Below are positions 49,601-60,732 of a DNA stretch of 64,000 nucleotides, piece after piece. This DNA comes from Arthrobotrys musiformis. Its lineage: Eukaryota > Ascomycota > Orbiliomycetes > Orbiliales > Orbiliaceae. A program made the translations under genes and the position numbers. The DNA lies in NCBI GenBank assembly GCA_036971715.1, contig JAVHJL010000006.1, positions 3,390,768-3,454,767 on the forward strand. Reading direction: 5' to 3'. Under the pieces are notes generated by a model, which worked only from the letters and a program-made list of their open reading frames with translations, was not told the DNA's origin and did no database searches. How positions within the stretch are numbered: the stretch's first letter is position 1; the number at the start of each line of letters is the position of its first letter.

Positions 49601-52600
49601 CTCTGTACTTTCGTACGACGATTCCATGTGCCCAACTGGGGAAAAGAGCCACTACTGTTGCGAAAAAGATAAGAAGCCAAAGAATTGCAAGTGGATTGGG
49701 CCTGACAATGGTTGTACGGATTTCAAGTGTCCTTCTGGTAAGGTTCAATGGACTAAGAAAGGATACGTCGACGGAGAAAAAGCTGGCACGACTATATCTT
49801 GTACCAACGGAAGACAAATGTCTTACTGTTGCGATCCACCAAAGGATGAAGACAGCAGACTCAGCGTCGATCCTGCAGACATCTTCCCTAAACCTCTTGG
49901 AGACAACGAGGAGGAGTACACAATGACACCAGATAGCAACACACAATCCGAGGGCTCTACCAGAGAATCTATTCTTGCCGGAAGTGGTGGCGGGGTAAGT
50001 GGATTCCACTGGGTAACATTTAAACTAATATTAATTGTATTTCGTCTAACGCGTACACAGGCCGACGAAGCGTTCTCTTTTGTTCTAGTTGATGGTACGG
50101 AAGGCGCCGTTGATAACAACTTCTCAGAGGTCTGGGATATCTTGGACCAAGAAACACCCTCTTTTCAGCTTAAGAAGAGAGAATGGACGGAATATCGAAA
50201 ACCAGGCCTTAGAAATGACACTTTCCAAAATGTGGTGGAGACTTACAGGGTTGTATGCTCAGCGGGAATGTCAGCCGCGGAGTGCAAGCGTATTTTCATC
50301 ATGAATGCAGAGGATACAATTATTAAGCTGCCTAATGGTATTGGTTCGGGCCCTTATGCCAGGGTCATAAGCTTCACACATATTCCGGATGCACCAATCA
50401 ACTATGGGGACCGAAAGCGACTCAACAAGCGACGAACCCAGTTCCGCAAAAGAAATTTGGGAGCACGCGACCTTCAGGAAGATCATCAAGTCTTCGAGCT
50501 TGTGACTGACTTCGATTTCGCGGCAATTAGCGCTGCCTCCAAACCCGGGGCCGAGGTCCAATATCGAACAGATTGGTCTAATCTTTTGAACTACTGGGAT
50601 GAAGTTACAGACGAGGATCCGGATGGCTCGGGCATGGGGACTGCTAAGAAGCGCGGCTTGGAAAAAAGATGGTTTGGTAGCTTCAAAAGCTGGCTAAAGA
50701 AAGTCACAACAATTAGGAAGCAGGACAGAGGAACATTGGAAATGGAATATGAGAAACGGTTTAAAATCTTTCATTTCGAGGACCGTTGCCAGAAAGGGAA
50801 TACCCTGTACGAAGCCCAAATCGATGCAAGCGCCTACCTCCATATGGCTATGAGTGCGACGTACAGTTACTTGTTCCAGGGGCAGATCCTTCCCGTGCCC
50901 AAAACCGAATCGGCCTATGCATACTTTGGTGCGGAACCCTTCGTGCATGTTCTTTTAACATTGGAAGGATCTGGAAGCATTCAATCAACATCTGGGAATT
51001 ACAAAATTGTCAACGGTGTGGCCTGGCCAGGCCTGAGCATCAAAGGTCTAATTCGCATTGGCCCAGAGTTGAATGTTAACGCCAGAGTTGATACGTCTCT
51101 CAGTATATCTGGCAAAGCAGTCGCTGGATTTGCTGTCGGATTCAACGCTTTCGAGATCGCTTTCCCACAAAACAGTGACGGCAAGGGTGGGAGCAAGAAC
51201 CCTTCGAAACTCAACAAGAATAACCACCAGATTTTCTCCGTGGATCAGACTCTCAAGGCTGAAGTGAAGGCGGAGGGGCATGTTTCACTAACAGTGACGC
51301 CGAGTCTTTCGTTCGGCATCGAAGCACTAGGCGGAAAACTGATGAAGGGAGATGTAATATTGGGAGTCGATAACACAATAGACCTAGGTATTTCGGCGGC
51401 AGGGTCAGCTGACGCTGTCTCTGGCGGTGCGGGGGCGGCGTTCTGTATCTGGGCAGATTACATCTATCGGGTCTTCGTGGAGGCTGAGGTTTCGTGAGTG
51501 CCGTCCTTGATCCCGAGTTCTGATAGAACCACAACCACACTATGCTGGCCAGCTGACATGACATGATGAAACCAGCGTGCTTTCAGGTACGTTCGACTGG
51601 GGAGGCAGCGTAGATTTAGCTACACCATCCTCTCCGATCGGCCTCCTCCCCAAGAAATGTTTGACCTACGGAAGCCAAAAGGGGAAGAGAGATCTGGAAA
51701 TTCCAAAGGAATTGCTTCCAAGAAATGACAGGACGGGGACGAGTGGAGAGACAAGGCCGGTGTTCGGCGGGCTGTTCGAGTGCCCTAACGGTGAGAAGGA
51801 TGACGAGCCATCGAATATTTGCGATGATGGACTCAAGAGACGTGATCTGGATTCCGCAGTAGGGTATATCGATGTTTTGAATTCCTCCGAGAGCAAAATA
51901 TTCGGAAGAAGTTTGCAACCGCGACAAAGCGATGTTCTATGTTACAACAGGCCGACCCAGTTCTATAACTGCAATATGTTTGGATCCTACAACTTCAACC
52001 CAAGCAACAAGCACACCAAGGTTGGTGGGTACACGGTGATCGGAATCTGCGAGAATATCAAGAACGGTATTCGATCAAAGTCTGCCAGTAACCCAACAAG
52101 GTTCCGGACGGGCTCTAACACCGCAGTTTTGACCTACAGCGGCAGCACCGGGAACAGAGGCGATGCTTGTGGGCCTAAAGCCCCGGCACCCAATAGTAAG
52201 GGCTGCTCCGACTTCAATTTGGCAAAGTGGGAAGGCAAAAAATTCGACACAACCAAAAACGTACGTAGTATCTATGTTGCATGTTGATATTCACAAAGGA
52301 TCTTGACTCTAGATTGGCTGATCGACGACATAGGAAGCAACTTGGACTTCATGCGACGAGTTTCCATATAATAGTGCTAGGGAAGGCGGCGTTGGCGCGG
52401 TAAGTCCACCCAAAAGAGCTTGTTAGAAGATACGAGATTTAACGGATTGTATTTGTTAGACAACCGCCTGCGTCAGCGTGGCCCAGCAAAATATGCAGGG
52501 GACGCTAAATACTCTTCTATCGAACATGAAGTATAAAAATGAGAGATGGACGAATCTCGCGAGAAACAGCAAGTTCGATAATATTCAGTACAACGTCGTA

Positions 52601-53240
52601 CTATCATATCCACCAAACGGTCTCGGATGGATAGGCGAGGTAGAAAGTTGGAGGATGGGAACTGGAGTCGTGGTGTCAACTGGCGCTGACTGGAGCCGTA
52701 TTGTTGGGGGCATAAACAACTGGGGCAATCCGAATCAAACCTATGGGAATACAAATGGGGTTTGTCTGGACTATGCAGATACCGCTGGCGCCGTGAAGAC
52801 GGCACGCAAAAACCAGAACGTGTATCAAATTCCGTTCCACGGATGCTTTATTAATTTCAACAATGCCGCCCCGTCCGTTCCTGAGGTTGATAAGAGATCC
52901 GTCTATGGAACGTTCAAAAGAGATGACCCCACTACTTGGGGGGCTGAAAGTAAGTATCAATATCCTCCCCTCGAAATACTTTCTTGGCTCGTTTCTTTTT
53001 TTCTTCATATCTTTCACTTGACGGCAGAATCTAACGACCTCGGTAGGAGTTATTCATTATTATGACGAAAGATGGACGAAGGAGATGCTGTTCGAGAGTT
53101 TTGGGGCGCACGCACACTATGACATGCGCCCGGCTAATATGAGCAAACGGGCCTTGGAGGAGCACGATAGTTTTCGAGAGAGGCTGATCAAACGGTTGAT
53201 GAATCTCGATCTACCGCTTGGATTCGGCGCAAATCCTTGA
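46658..53240 (+). CDS. Killer-toxin-like class V chitinase (GH18, subgroup C) with NucA/NucB-like C-terminus
   Basis: Twenty exons join in phase to 1741 aa: 46658-46839, 46922-46971, 47033-47107, 47191-47213, 47271-47574, 47637-47659, 47727-47831, 47921-48139, 48193-48466, 48537-48636, 48715-48797, 48872-48943, 49020-49247, 49310-49431, 49497-49994, 50061-51493, 51576-52260, 52334-52399, 52460-52949 and 53047-53240. A signal peptide (about 1-29) is followed by a Cys-rich segment and a hevein-type CBM18 (about 78-112). The GH18 barrel has KIGYYESW, GGWTFN, the catalytic DGVDLDWE at 254-261 (acid E261) and MSYDMHGTWD. Cys-rich modules follow, then a long middle region. The end has SCDEFP at 1498-1503 and an NMQG motif at 1525-1528, as in NucA/NucB DNases. 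It is secreted and expected to cut chitin; the nuclease activity is inferred. The exon with the GTTTGT donor (47659) is the weakest junction. Confidence 0.85.
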
Positions 53241-54278
53241 TAGGCTTCACTGTTGCATCTTGTACATACATGTATACTCAAATCCATAATTAAGAACTTA
53301 AGGAGGCCTGGATCCAAACTCCCTATATACGCGATGAGGATGTTGTTTGACGTTCTGATTTTGTCGCTGTGTCTCCGGACGGTCTGCGTGCCGCTGCGGC
53401 CGGGCGGGACTTCGGAGTGCATCCCGACTTTAGATATCAATAGGTGAATAACACCGAATGAGCATGTTGAATCTTATCGGTGGTCAAAGCTATGGGGTCG
53501 AGCCAATTGCAATACATCTTAGCTTCAAAAAGTAGTATACTAGTAGTAGTGTACTGGTACACCACGAGTGGGACCAATTTGTGTTGTTTCCTAGCTATGC
53601 CGGGAAATTCCTCCGGAGCACAATCGTCGACGCGAACTCGAACCGTGGAAGCGATGGAACGACACCAGCCGAGCGGGTCGCCTGGTTGAGCCGAAGTCTA
53701 GACGAGGGACTTCGTCAGGACTGATCATGAGGTTAGTATTGTCAATATTAATATATTAATCCGAGACAGAAGCTCGCAGCTGCAAGGGCGCCGCCAACGA
53801 AATGGTCGAATTCGAAACCAGGTTATCGCTGTGCAGCTGTGGGGTATTCCGTCGGGACGCTAACTTCAGAAGCCGGTAATCGACAGGGGAATATTCCGGG
53901 CTACGATCGGTTTGGATGTCTTCGCTGCCGGCGGATTCAGCCAGATTCCTCAACCTGGGAAACAACCCTGATCGTTCGAGTCAGTTTGCCAGCTCTGGCT
54001 GGCAAAAGTTAGACATCACCGAAGATTAGATGATTGGGCCCGGTCCTTGTCATGCTTCGAAAGCTTCAGGTTGAAGACGTGATCTCTTCGTAGGACCGTC
54101 CTCCCGCCGCATACACGTAAAAAAAAAAATCGTCCTCCCAATTAACCGCGATCGTCTTACGAAGAATATCGAATATAAAAGGGCTTAGCAAAGCCGTGAT
54201 GATGTTTAAGGTGGCTCACGGGAACAGTGCAACAATTACAAGCCTAAGAAGGCCGCTCGAACCTTTACAACTTTGACA
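53241..54278. other. 1-kb gap before the GH5 gene
   Basis: No protein-like frame. The right end carries the GH5 promoter and an A(10) run near 54120. Confidence 0.55.
54174..54180 (+). promoter_or_regulatory. TATA box of the GH5 gene
   Basis: TATAAAA lies about 100 bases before the ATG at 54279, the typical spacing for secreted-enzyme genes in moulds. Confidence 0.55.
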
Positions 54279-56490
54279 ATGTTGTACCGTCTTACCGCAG
54301 TTGCGCTGCTCGCAGCGACGGCGAACGCACAGGCTCAATTATGGGGACAATGTATGGAGTTTCCCGATGCAATGTAGGAATACAATTCAGTGAAAGATAA
54401 AATGCTGACGGATTTTTTTTTTTTTTTTTTTTTTGAAACAGGTGGTGGTATCGGATGGACTGGATCTACTGCTTGTGTCGCGGGAACCTACTGCTATGTT
54501 TGGAATCCATGTAAGTCCCAAACACTTTGGTGAGTTCTCGTGGGCTGGCTAATGATTTTTGAAATTTGAAGACTATTCGCAGTGTTTGGAGGGTACAGGC
54601 TCAAGTACCACCACGACCACCACGACCACCACTACCACTACGCGGTCTACAACTTTAGCTACTAGCAGCTCTACCAGGACGTCGAGCTCTTCGACCCGTT
54701 CGTCGACAACGACAACCCGGTCGACGACTACGACAACCGCGGCGACGACGACGCCACGTACGAGTACCACTACCACCCGCAGCTCGACTACTACCACTGC
54801 TACAACGACGAGCCGCGCCTCGACTTCCTCCGCTGTTTGTGGCACGGCAACATTCACCCCGATCTCTGCATCCGCTGCGTTTGATGCCCTCCACCCGGGG
54901 TGGAACATTGGCAACACGCTCGATGCCATTCCAAATGAGGGTTCTTGGAACAACCCGCCCATCACCGGGGTCGTAATCGACGCCATCAAAGCTAGTGGAT
55001 ACAAATCCATTCGCATCCCGGTTACCTGGACCAATCATTTCTCTGGAAGCAGCCCAACATGGACGGTCGACTCCGTCTGGATGAACCGTGTTGAGGAAGT
55101 TGTCGATATGGTTCTCAGCAAGGGTCTCTACGCCATCTTGAATGTTCACCACGACTCTTGGGATTGGTTCGATTACACCAAAAATGGGAATGCTGCGGTC
55201 GAAGAAAAGTTCGGAGCTCTGTGGGCTCAGATAGGGGACAGATTTAAGTGCAAGGGCGAGAGGCTTCTCTTCGAGCCTATCAACGAACCCCCAGGCTCTA
55301 CCGCTGATGATGGCGTAGAGCTGAATAAACTAAACGACATTTTTCTGACTAAGATCAACCAAGCTGGTGGCTTTAATCCTCAGAGAGTTGTAACATTGTG
55401 TGGCCTGTACATGGATAGCTACAAAACCATCAGCTACTTCCAGCGTGGATCGCTTTACCCTAACCAGCCATGGGGAATCCAGTTTCATTACTACTCTCCC
55501 TACGACTTCGTATTCCGGGCCTGGGGCAAGTCAACCTGGGGCTCAGCTGACGAGAAAGCGACATTGGAAAACGATTTCAAATACCTCCGTGGTAACTTCT
55601 CTGATGTGCCGATTGTCATCGGTGAATTTGGTGGTAGCCCCGCGACTCTTGAACCTGCAGCTGGCTGGAGATATCTTGATTACCTTGTACAAACCGCCAA
55701 TAAATATAAGTTTGCGGTCATCACGTGGGATAATGGAGAGGACTTGTTTAACCGGACGAGTTTGACTTGGTACGACCCCGCCGGGCAGAGCGTCTTGATC
55801 AATGCTGCCAGTGGTGCCTCAAACGCTTTGGCCGTCAGCACGCTCGATGGTTCAGTGCCCCAGTTGTCTTCCGCGTTCATCTTCCACAAGGTTGGGACCG
55901 CCGTGACGACGCAGACGGCCACCTATGAAAACGTCGGATCGAAGACATTGGTTTCTGTCAAGAATAAGGCGGGGTCTACTCTTACAACCTCACAGTATTC
56001 CTTCTCGGGTGGTGTCCTTACTCTACCGGATACCTACTTGGCGACCCTCTATACCGCCAACAGCGCCCCTGGTGTTAAAGAGGTGTTGACTCTGACGTTC
56101 TCCAGTGGGGCGTTCTTAACGTTGACAATCGTCCACTGGAGCGTCCCAGTCATTTCGGAAACTACCCTCACAGCACCAACCTACGACTACAGAATCCCGA
56201 TCACTTGGAATGGGTACAACAGGGTTGCGGCCGTCAGAGCTGTATGGGACAACGGTGTTTACGTTAGCGATGACTGGACCGTCTGGCTTCCAACACTGCA
56301 ACAAGCTAGATGGACGTTCGGAAACTGGGGTTACGAGGCTAACAATATCGCTCTTTGGCTCTCGGGGTCAGATTACCTCCGGAACAACAAGCCCGCAGGG
56401 GTCAATAGCGCCATCCTGACCTGGGAGTTCTATCCCCGAGATGGTTATGTCGCCGGATCGAATGCTGTTAATCTGACGATAACATTTTAG
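54279..56490 (+). CDS. Secreted endoglucanase: CBM1, linker, GH5, X2-like and CBM46-like modules
   Basis: Exons 54279-54351, 54442-54510 and 54572-56490 join in phase to 686 aa. A signal peptide (1-20) is followed by a fungal CBM1 (about 22-53: WGQCGGIGWTGSTAC then YYSQCL), both introns falling inside it. Next is a Thr/Ser/Arg linker to about 135. The GH5 domain (about 141-460) shows GWNIGNTLD, the acid/base in FEPINEPPG (E286) and the nucleophile in VIGEFGG (E399). The C-terminus has an Ig-like X2-type module (about 475-560) and a final module resembling CBM46 with a WTVWLP...RWTFGNWGY stretch. The GH5-X2-CBM46 order is known from bacterial GH5_4 enzymes acting on beta-glucans and xyloglucan. 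Expected substrate: cellulose or mixed beta-glucan outside the cell. Confidence 0.85.
54413..54434 (+). repeat. T(22) tract in the first intron of the GH5 gene
   Basis: Twenty-two T residues end six bases before the 3' splice AG (54440-54441), so the homopolymer is the polypyrimidine tract of this intron. Confidence 0.85.
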
Positions 56491-57154
56491 TCGGTGAAGG
56501 GAAAATAGGCTTGGGAGGGACGGGTTGGAGGGGTTCATGTACATAGGCTAAGGGGAGAGAAGGAGAAGTTGTAAATATACGGCAATCTATTAGAGAAATG
56601 TAGATATTATTAATCGGAACTGGTCGCATGGGCCTCTCCGCACACGAACGAGGCTCAGCAATGTTTGTACACACATTACTGAATGAATTTGCCGATAATT
56701 GGTTATATCTTGAGTTCGATCCATCAAGAGTCATGGTCCATGGCGTAGCAGCGCTCCGAGTATCAACGGAACGGCTGGCGGCGATCGACAGGCGTGTGGC
56801 GCACGGGCTTCAATCTAATCTCGGGATCTGCCGCTGCTACACTCGAGCCTCCTTAACCGACCGACCAATTATTGATCTGACGCAGATCCCGTTCCCCTTA
56901 TTCTTGAGGCAATAGATCGAGATCCTTGATGTTTTTGCGTATTGGATTGTCGTTGTTGCATGTTTTTGTTACGAGAGCGTGGCTATAAAACCAACGCCCG
57001 TCGCTAACATCTCGTTGTTTCATCGAAAGCCACCGCTCCGCCAATCCACCAACAACCAGCAAATCTCATCGTACATACAACCTCAACCTTCCGGCGAGCC
57101 TTCGACCTTCCTGTCTTCAACCTACATCATCAACAAAGCCCCCACAGAAACAAA
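56491..57154. other. Gap between GH5 and hydrophobin genes
   Basis: About 660 bases with no gene. The right half is the hydrophobin promoter and 5' leader. Confidence 0.55.
56984..56990 (+). promoter_or_regulatory. TATA box of the hydrophobin gene
   Basis: TATAAAA about 165 bases before the ATG at 57155, followed by a CA/CT-rich leader typical of strongly transcribed fungal genes. Confidence 0.5.
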
Positions 57155-57689
57155 ATGCTCGCCTCCACCCATCACATCCTTATTCTCGTCTTCATGCTGC
57201 TTACGAAGGCTTTTGCATGGACGCTTCCACTAGGCCTTGGTTCCAGCGAGGCACCCTCCGCTCTCAGGGTACAAAACCCCAGCCCTCAATGCACCTCCAT
57301 CAACAATGGTGCCTTGCTGTGTTGCACAGCAGCTGTCAGCGGTGGCTTTCCCCTCGTTGTGTTAGCATCTCAAGCTGCCAATTACAATTTGCCACAGAAT
57401 ACTTTAAACGGCTATATCTGTCAGTTATTCCATCTCTATCACCAAGACAAACTTGACGTACTAATGCTGTGGCCTCCGGGACGTAGGTTTTCCGAGTAGC
57501 ACAACTGCATGCTCCGGGACTCAGCTGCCTCTCTGCTGTCAAGTTACCACTCTCGTTAGTTCTACCCGGGTTTTCACTTATAGCCACAGGCTTTCCGTTG
57601 CGATGACTAACTTATTATTTTAGACGCCTCTTTGGGGCCTCTGGTGCCAAAGTGCAACAAGCACTTGTACCCCAATCTCAAACCCATGA
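57155..57689 (+). CDS. Small secreted hydrophobin
   Basis: Exons 57155-57419, 57487-57554 and 57624-57689 join in phase to 132 aa. Residues 1-22 are a signal peptide. The mature part has the hydrophobin cysteine order: a single Cys, a CC pair, two single Cys, a second CC pair and a further Cys, here C-x9-CC-x31-C-x7-C-x7-CC-x12-C, with one additional Cys six residues on. The fourth Cys codon is rebuilt by the first splice (NGYI-C-FPSS). Hydrophobins self-assemble at air-water interfaces and coat aerial hyphae and spores. The spacing fits class I in the long x31 loop but class II in the x9 first loop and x7 gaps, so I leave the class open. The match across three exons makes a chance frame unlikely. 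Confidence 0.8.
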
Positions 57690-59608
57690 AATCTTCCCTC
57701 ACGAGCGTCGCGTTTATCGAGCCTCCCTGTACTACCAGCGCCGTTCCCCCCAGATCAATGGGTATTCTGATTCCAGTTATCAAGTGCTTTCTACTTCGGT
57801 TGCATGTACTCTTAAATGACAACAGAATACAACATAATCCATAAGCGTGCAGACTTGTCCCTGCACTATTTCGTTCATTCCGTTTAGTTTCTTCCCAATC
57901 TTTTCCATCATTTTTTTTTTCCCCTTTAAAATGAAAAACGGGCAAATCCTCATCTATGGACCCCAGCTTTACTATAAGCTGACCAGTATAATAATCACCA
58001 TAACCCAAGTTGCGATACCAATGCATCGGCGTCATTAGTTAAAATTCCCCAATGCCTTCTTGGCCCGTCTTGGCCCTGGCGTCGATTGCGAAAATTTGGA
58101 TCGCAGCACCCGGCTTTCCGGCACGACCCGATTTAATTGTAAGTATGAAGCTAGGATATAGGTTCGCCTGGTTGCCTATATTAGTTTTCAGCGCCCGAGA
58201 ATCAATTAATTGGATATCAAGCCCGCCAGCTTAGAAGCTTCTCCAAGCTAGCTTTGTGAGCTAGATGCCGATACCTATAAGTACATTTAATAGCTCCCTT
58301 CAAGGCGTTCCAGGGGAGGAAATGTTAAAATGGAGCCTTTGCGTTGTACTCGTCAAACTGCAACGAATCTTTGTGTGACGTCCTTAGCGTAGGAGCGCTG
58401 ATTTCTTCCGCCACAGCCTCACATGTATAGCCACGGGTAGTCTGGGGGCCGTAGACTAGGGGCTCCCGGCCAATAAACTCTGTCTTCTTATATTGAGCGC
58501 ATCTTTCTTTGTCGCAGTACCCCTTTAAGTTAATTTTGCATAGCCAGTAGGCAGGGCATTGTCCCTATATATACATAGGCATATACTGAAACACCCCAAT
58601 ATTCGTAAGTTTGCGGGTGCCACGGGTTACAAACTATCTAATTTCATGTAGCCGGTCGGCGTCGCGGGATATCATTGCAATTGCGATGTGGTTTATAGAC
58701 GTATAAATGTGTACCGCTTCAACTGATCAAGCCTTCCGTCAACCTTGGCTGATAATTTTTAAACGTACTGTGGCCGGGCATGCCGATGGAACCCAGCAGA
58801 AATCATAAGCTGAGCTGAGCAGTGAGAAGCAAAATCATAACCAATTTTCCCTTCGGCCTGCCTTGCTCCAAACTAGGAACCATTCTGGCACGCCTCTTCA
58901 AAACAAACCATAGCGATTCCACAAAGTTGAAACCGAAGCTTACGACGAGACACACGTGCATATATCGTGAGTATGATAGCTAGATGAAGTCTTCGTTTGA
59001 CTTCATGGGCCGGGGTCAAAATTGCGAAATTCCTTCTTCCCTGCTCACTCAGGCCCAAATCAGCGTGGTACTGTAGCACCAATTATCTTCGGTTATTTAG
59101 CTCAACCCACCCGCCTAATCCGTCAATCCAACAGGCAACAGAGCACGGAAACCCAAGGCATAGGCCAGCGACCCCAGACAAGACCACCAAATAAGCATCT
59201 CTTGGCGAGAGGAATGCAACCATAAGACTCAGGGATTACCTGTCATGAACCGAGGTAATCTTCAAGGAGTTTTCCCTTGGTTCTACCACTTCACACGTTT
59301 CAGGGGCGTCCAGATGTTTGAGCAGTCGCAAATAGTTGCGAGAAGGAGAATTTAACATGCATGGAATTTATCTACGCATGTGCTTCTTTATTAGCTAATA
59401 TCCTGATCTACCTGGTTGGAGTGTCTCCAATTGGCTCATCTCGGAAATCGTGATGGTTGGAAGGTCGTGAAAAGAATTTCAGCATTCCTCGCATTTTTTA
59501 TCGCCCCGAAACTATATAAAGACTGCGTTTTATAGCTGAACGATAATTCAATAAACCGATTCTGCACGACACAATAATCTTAATCCAGATATTTATCAAT
59601 AGCTCAAG
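57690..59608. other. 1.9-kb gap, no supported gene
   Basis: No protein-like frame on either strand. The last 100 bases hold the promoter of the PL20-type gene. Confidence 0.5.
59513..59520 (+). promoter_or_regulatory. TATA box of the PL20-type gene
   Basis: TATATAAA about 90 bases before the ATG at 59609. Confidence 0.5.
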
Positions 59609-60732
59609 ATGAAGACATTTTCCTTGCCCCAAGCACTTTCTCTCCTTTCGCTCTTGAGCTTGGGGACTTCGACTCTTCTTCTCGACTTCGACTCCCAAAG
59701 GGGTGATGAACCTTCGACTTTGGGCTTGCTCAATCTCGAACAAGCAAGGGGCGATTCAATCTCCGCCAATACAAAAGATTTGTATTTCAAACTCGATAAG
59801 GACCCGAAGGGGATACAAGCAGCCCACGTCCATAGGAAAGCGGGCTATATTCGAGCTGAATATCACTCCTTGAAGGATAAGACTAAAGAGGGGACGACGT
59901 ATTTCATCGGATACACCTTCTCGTTGGGCACAATTACGCACAACTTGGTTGTATGGCAATGGTCAGTACTTAACAGAGCCTTCTTGCTTAACCTTCGAAT
60001 CAAGCCTTTACGGTGTGTATCTAATCAATTACTTTGTTGATACGTTAGGAAGGAGTACAAGAATGCGGACAAACAAAATGTCCCTCTTAATCTAGAGTTC
60101 AACAATGATGTGCTGTAAGTTGGATTTGCCCATACTAATTTGTTCCCTTCTACAATTGTTCCAGCCTCGACTTCCGAGCAAGATAATATGAAGTCAATAA
60201 TGTTATATGTATCTACTACTAACTTGCGTTTGCTTCGGATAGGGAGTTCATATACGAAGCCCCAGGTACGAATAGCAAGAAGGTTGCCAAATGGGGGCAA
60301 AAGCTTAAAACCGGAGTCATCTACCGCGTCGGAATCGTGATCAATACCTCAACAACGAACGGTGCGGTCCAGCTCTACTGGGATGGAGTTCGTCAGACCT
60401 TTAACGACAATGGGACACCGACGAAAACCCTGAAAGGCGTTTTTTGGGCGGGTCAAAGTGATCCCAAATTCGGGGCTTACAGAGGGGAGGAGACTACTAT
60501 TGACACTTATATCTACAAAGTCCAAATTGGGACTAAATTGGAAGATATCAAGGAGGCTGCTGGAATAGGGTCCGGGTCGACCTCGACCACTTTAGCTACA
60601 ATCACCAGTACGGCCCAGCCACCGGCAAATACCTGCTCGTGGCAAGGGCATTGTGCTGGCGCTGTTTGTACCGATGAAAACGATTGTTCGGATGATTTGG
60701 TGTGCAAAAATGGGCGCTGTACAAAACCATAA
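59609..60732 (+). CDS. Secreted PL20-type glucuronan lyase with Cys-rich tail
   Basis: Exons 59609-59961, 60049-60114 and 60243-60732 join in phase to 302 aa. A signal peptide (1-21) is followed by a beta-jelly-roll lyase domain. Family marks are AAHVHRKAGYIRAEYHSL (72-88), TYFIGYTFSLG, LVVWQWKEY, a GVIYRVGIVINTSTTNG strand, VQLYWDGVRQTF, and FGAYRGEETTIDTYIYKVQIG. PL20 enzymes cleave beta-1,4-glucuronan by elimination; the founder is from Trichoderma. A short Ser/Thr linker leads to a 32-residue tail with six cysteines (271-302). Such tails occur on other fungal secreted carbohydrate enzymes and may aid binding. The catalytic residues are inferred only from the conserved His/Arg/Tyr cluster at 73-86. 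Family assignment rests on recalled motifs, not a search. Confidence 0.75.
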
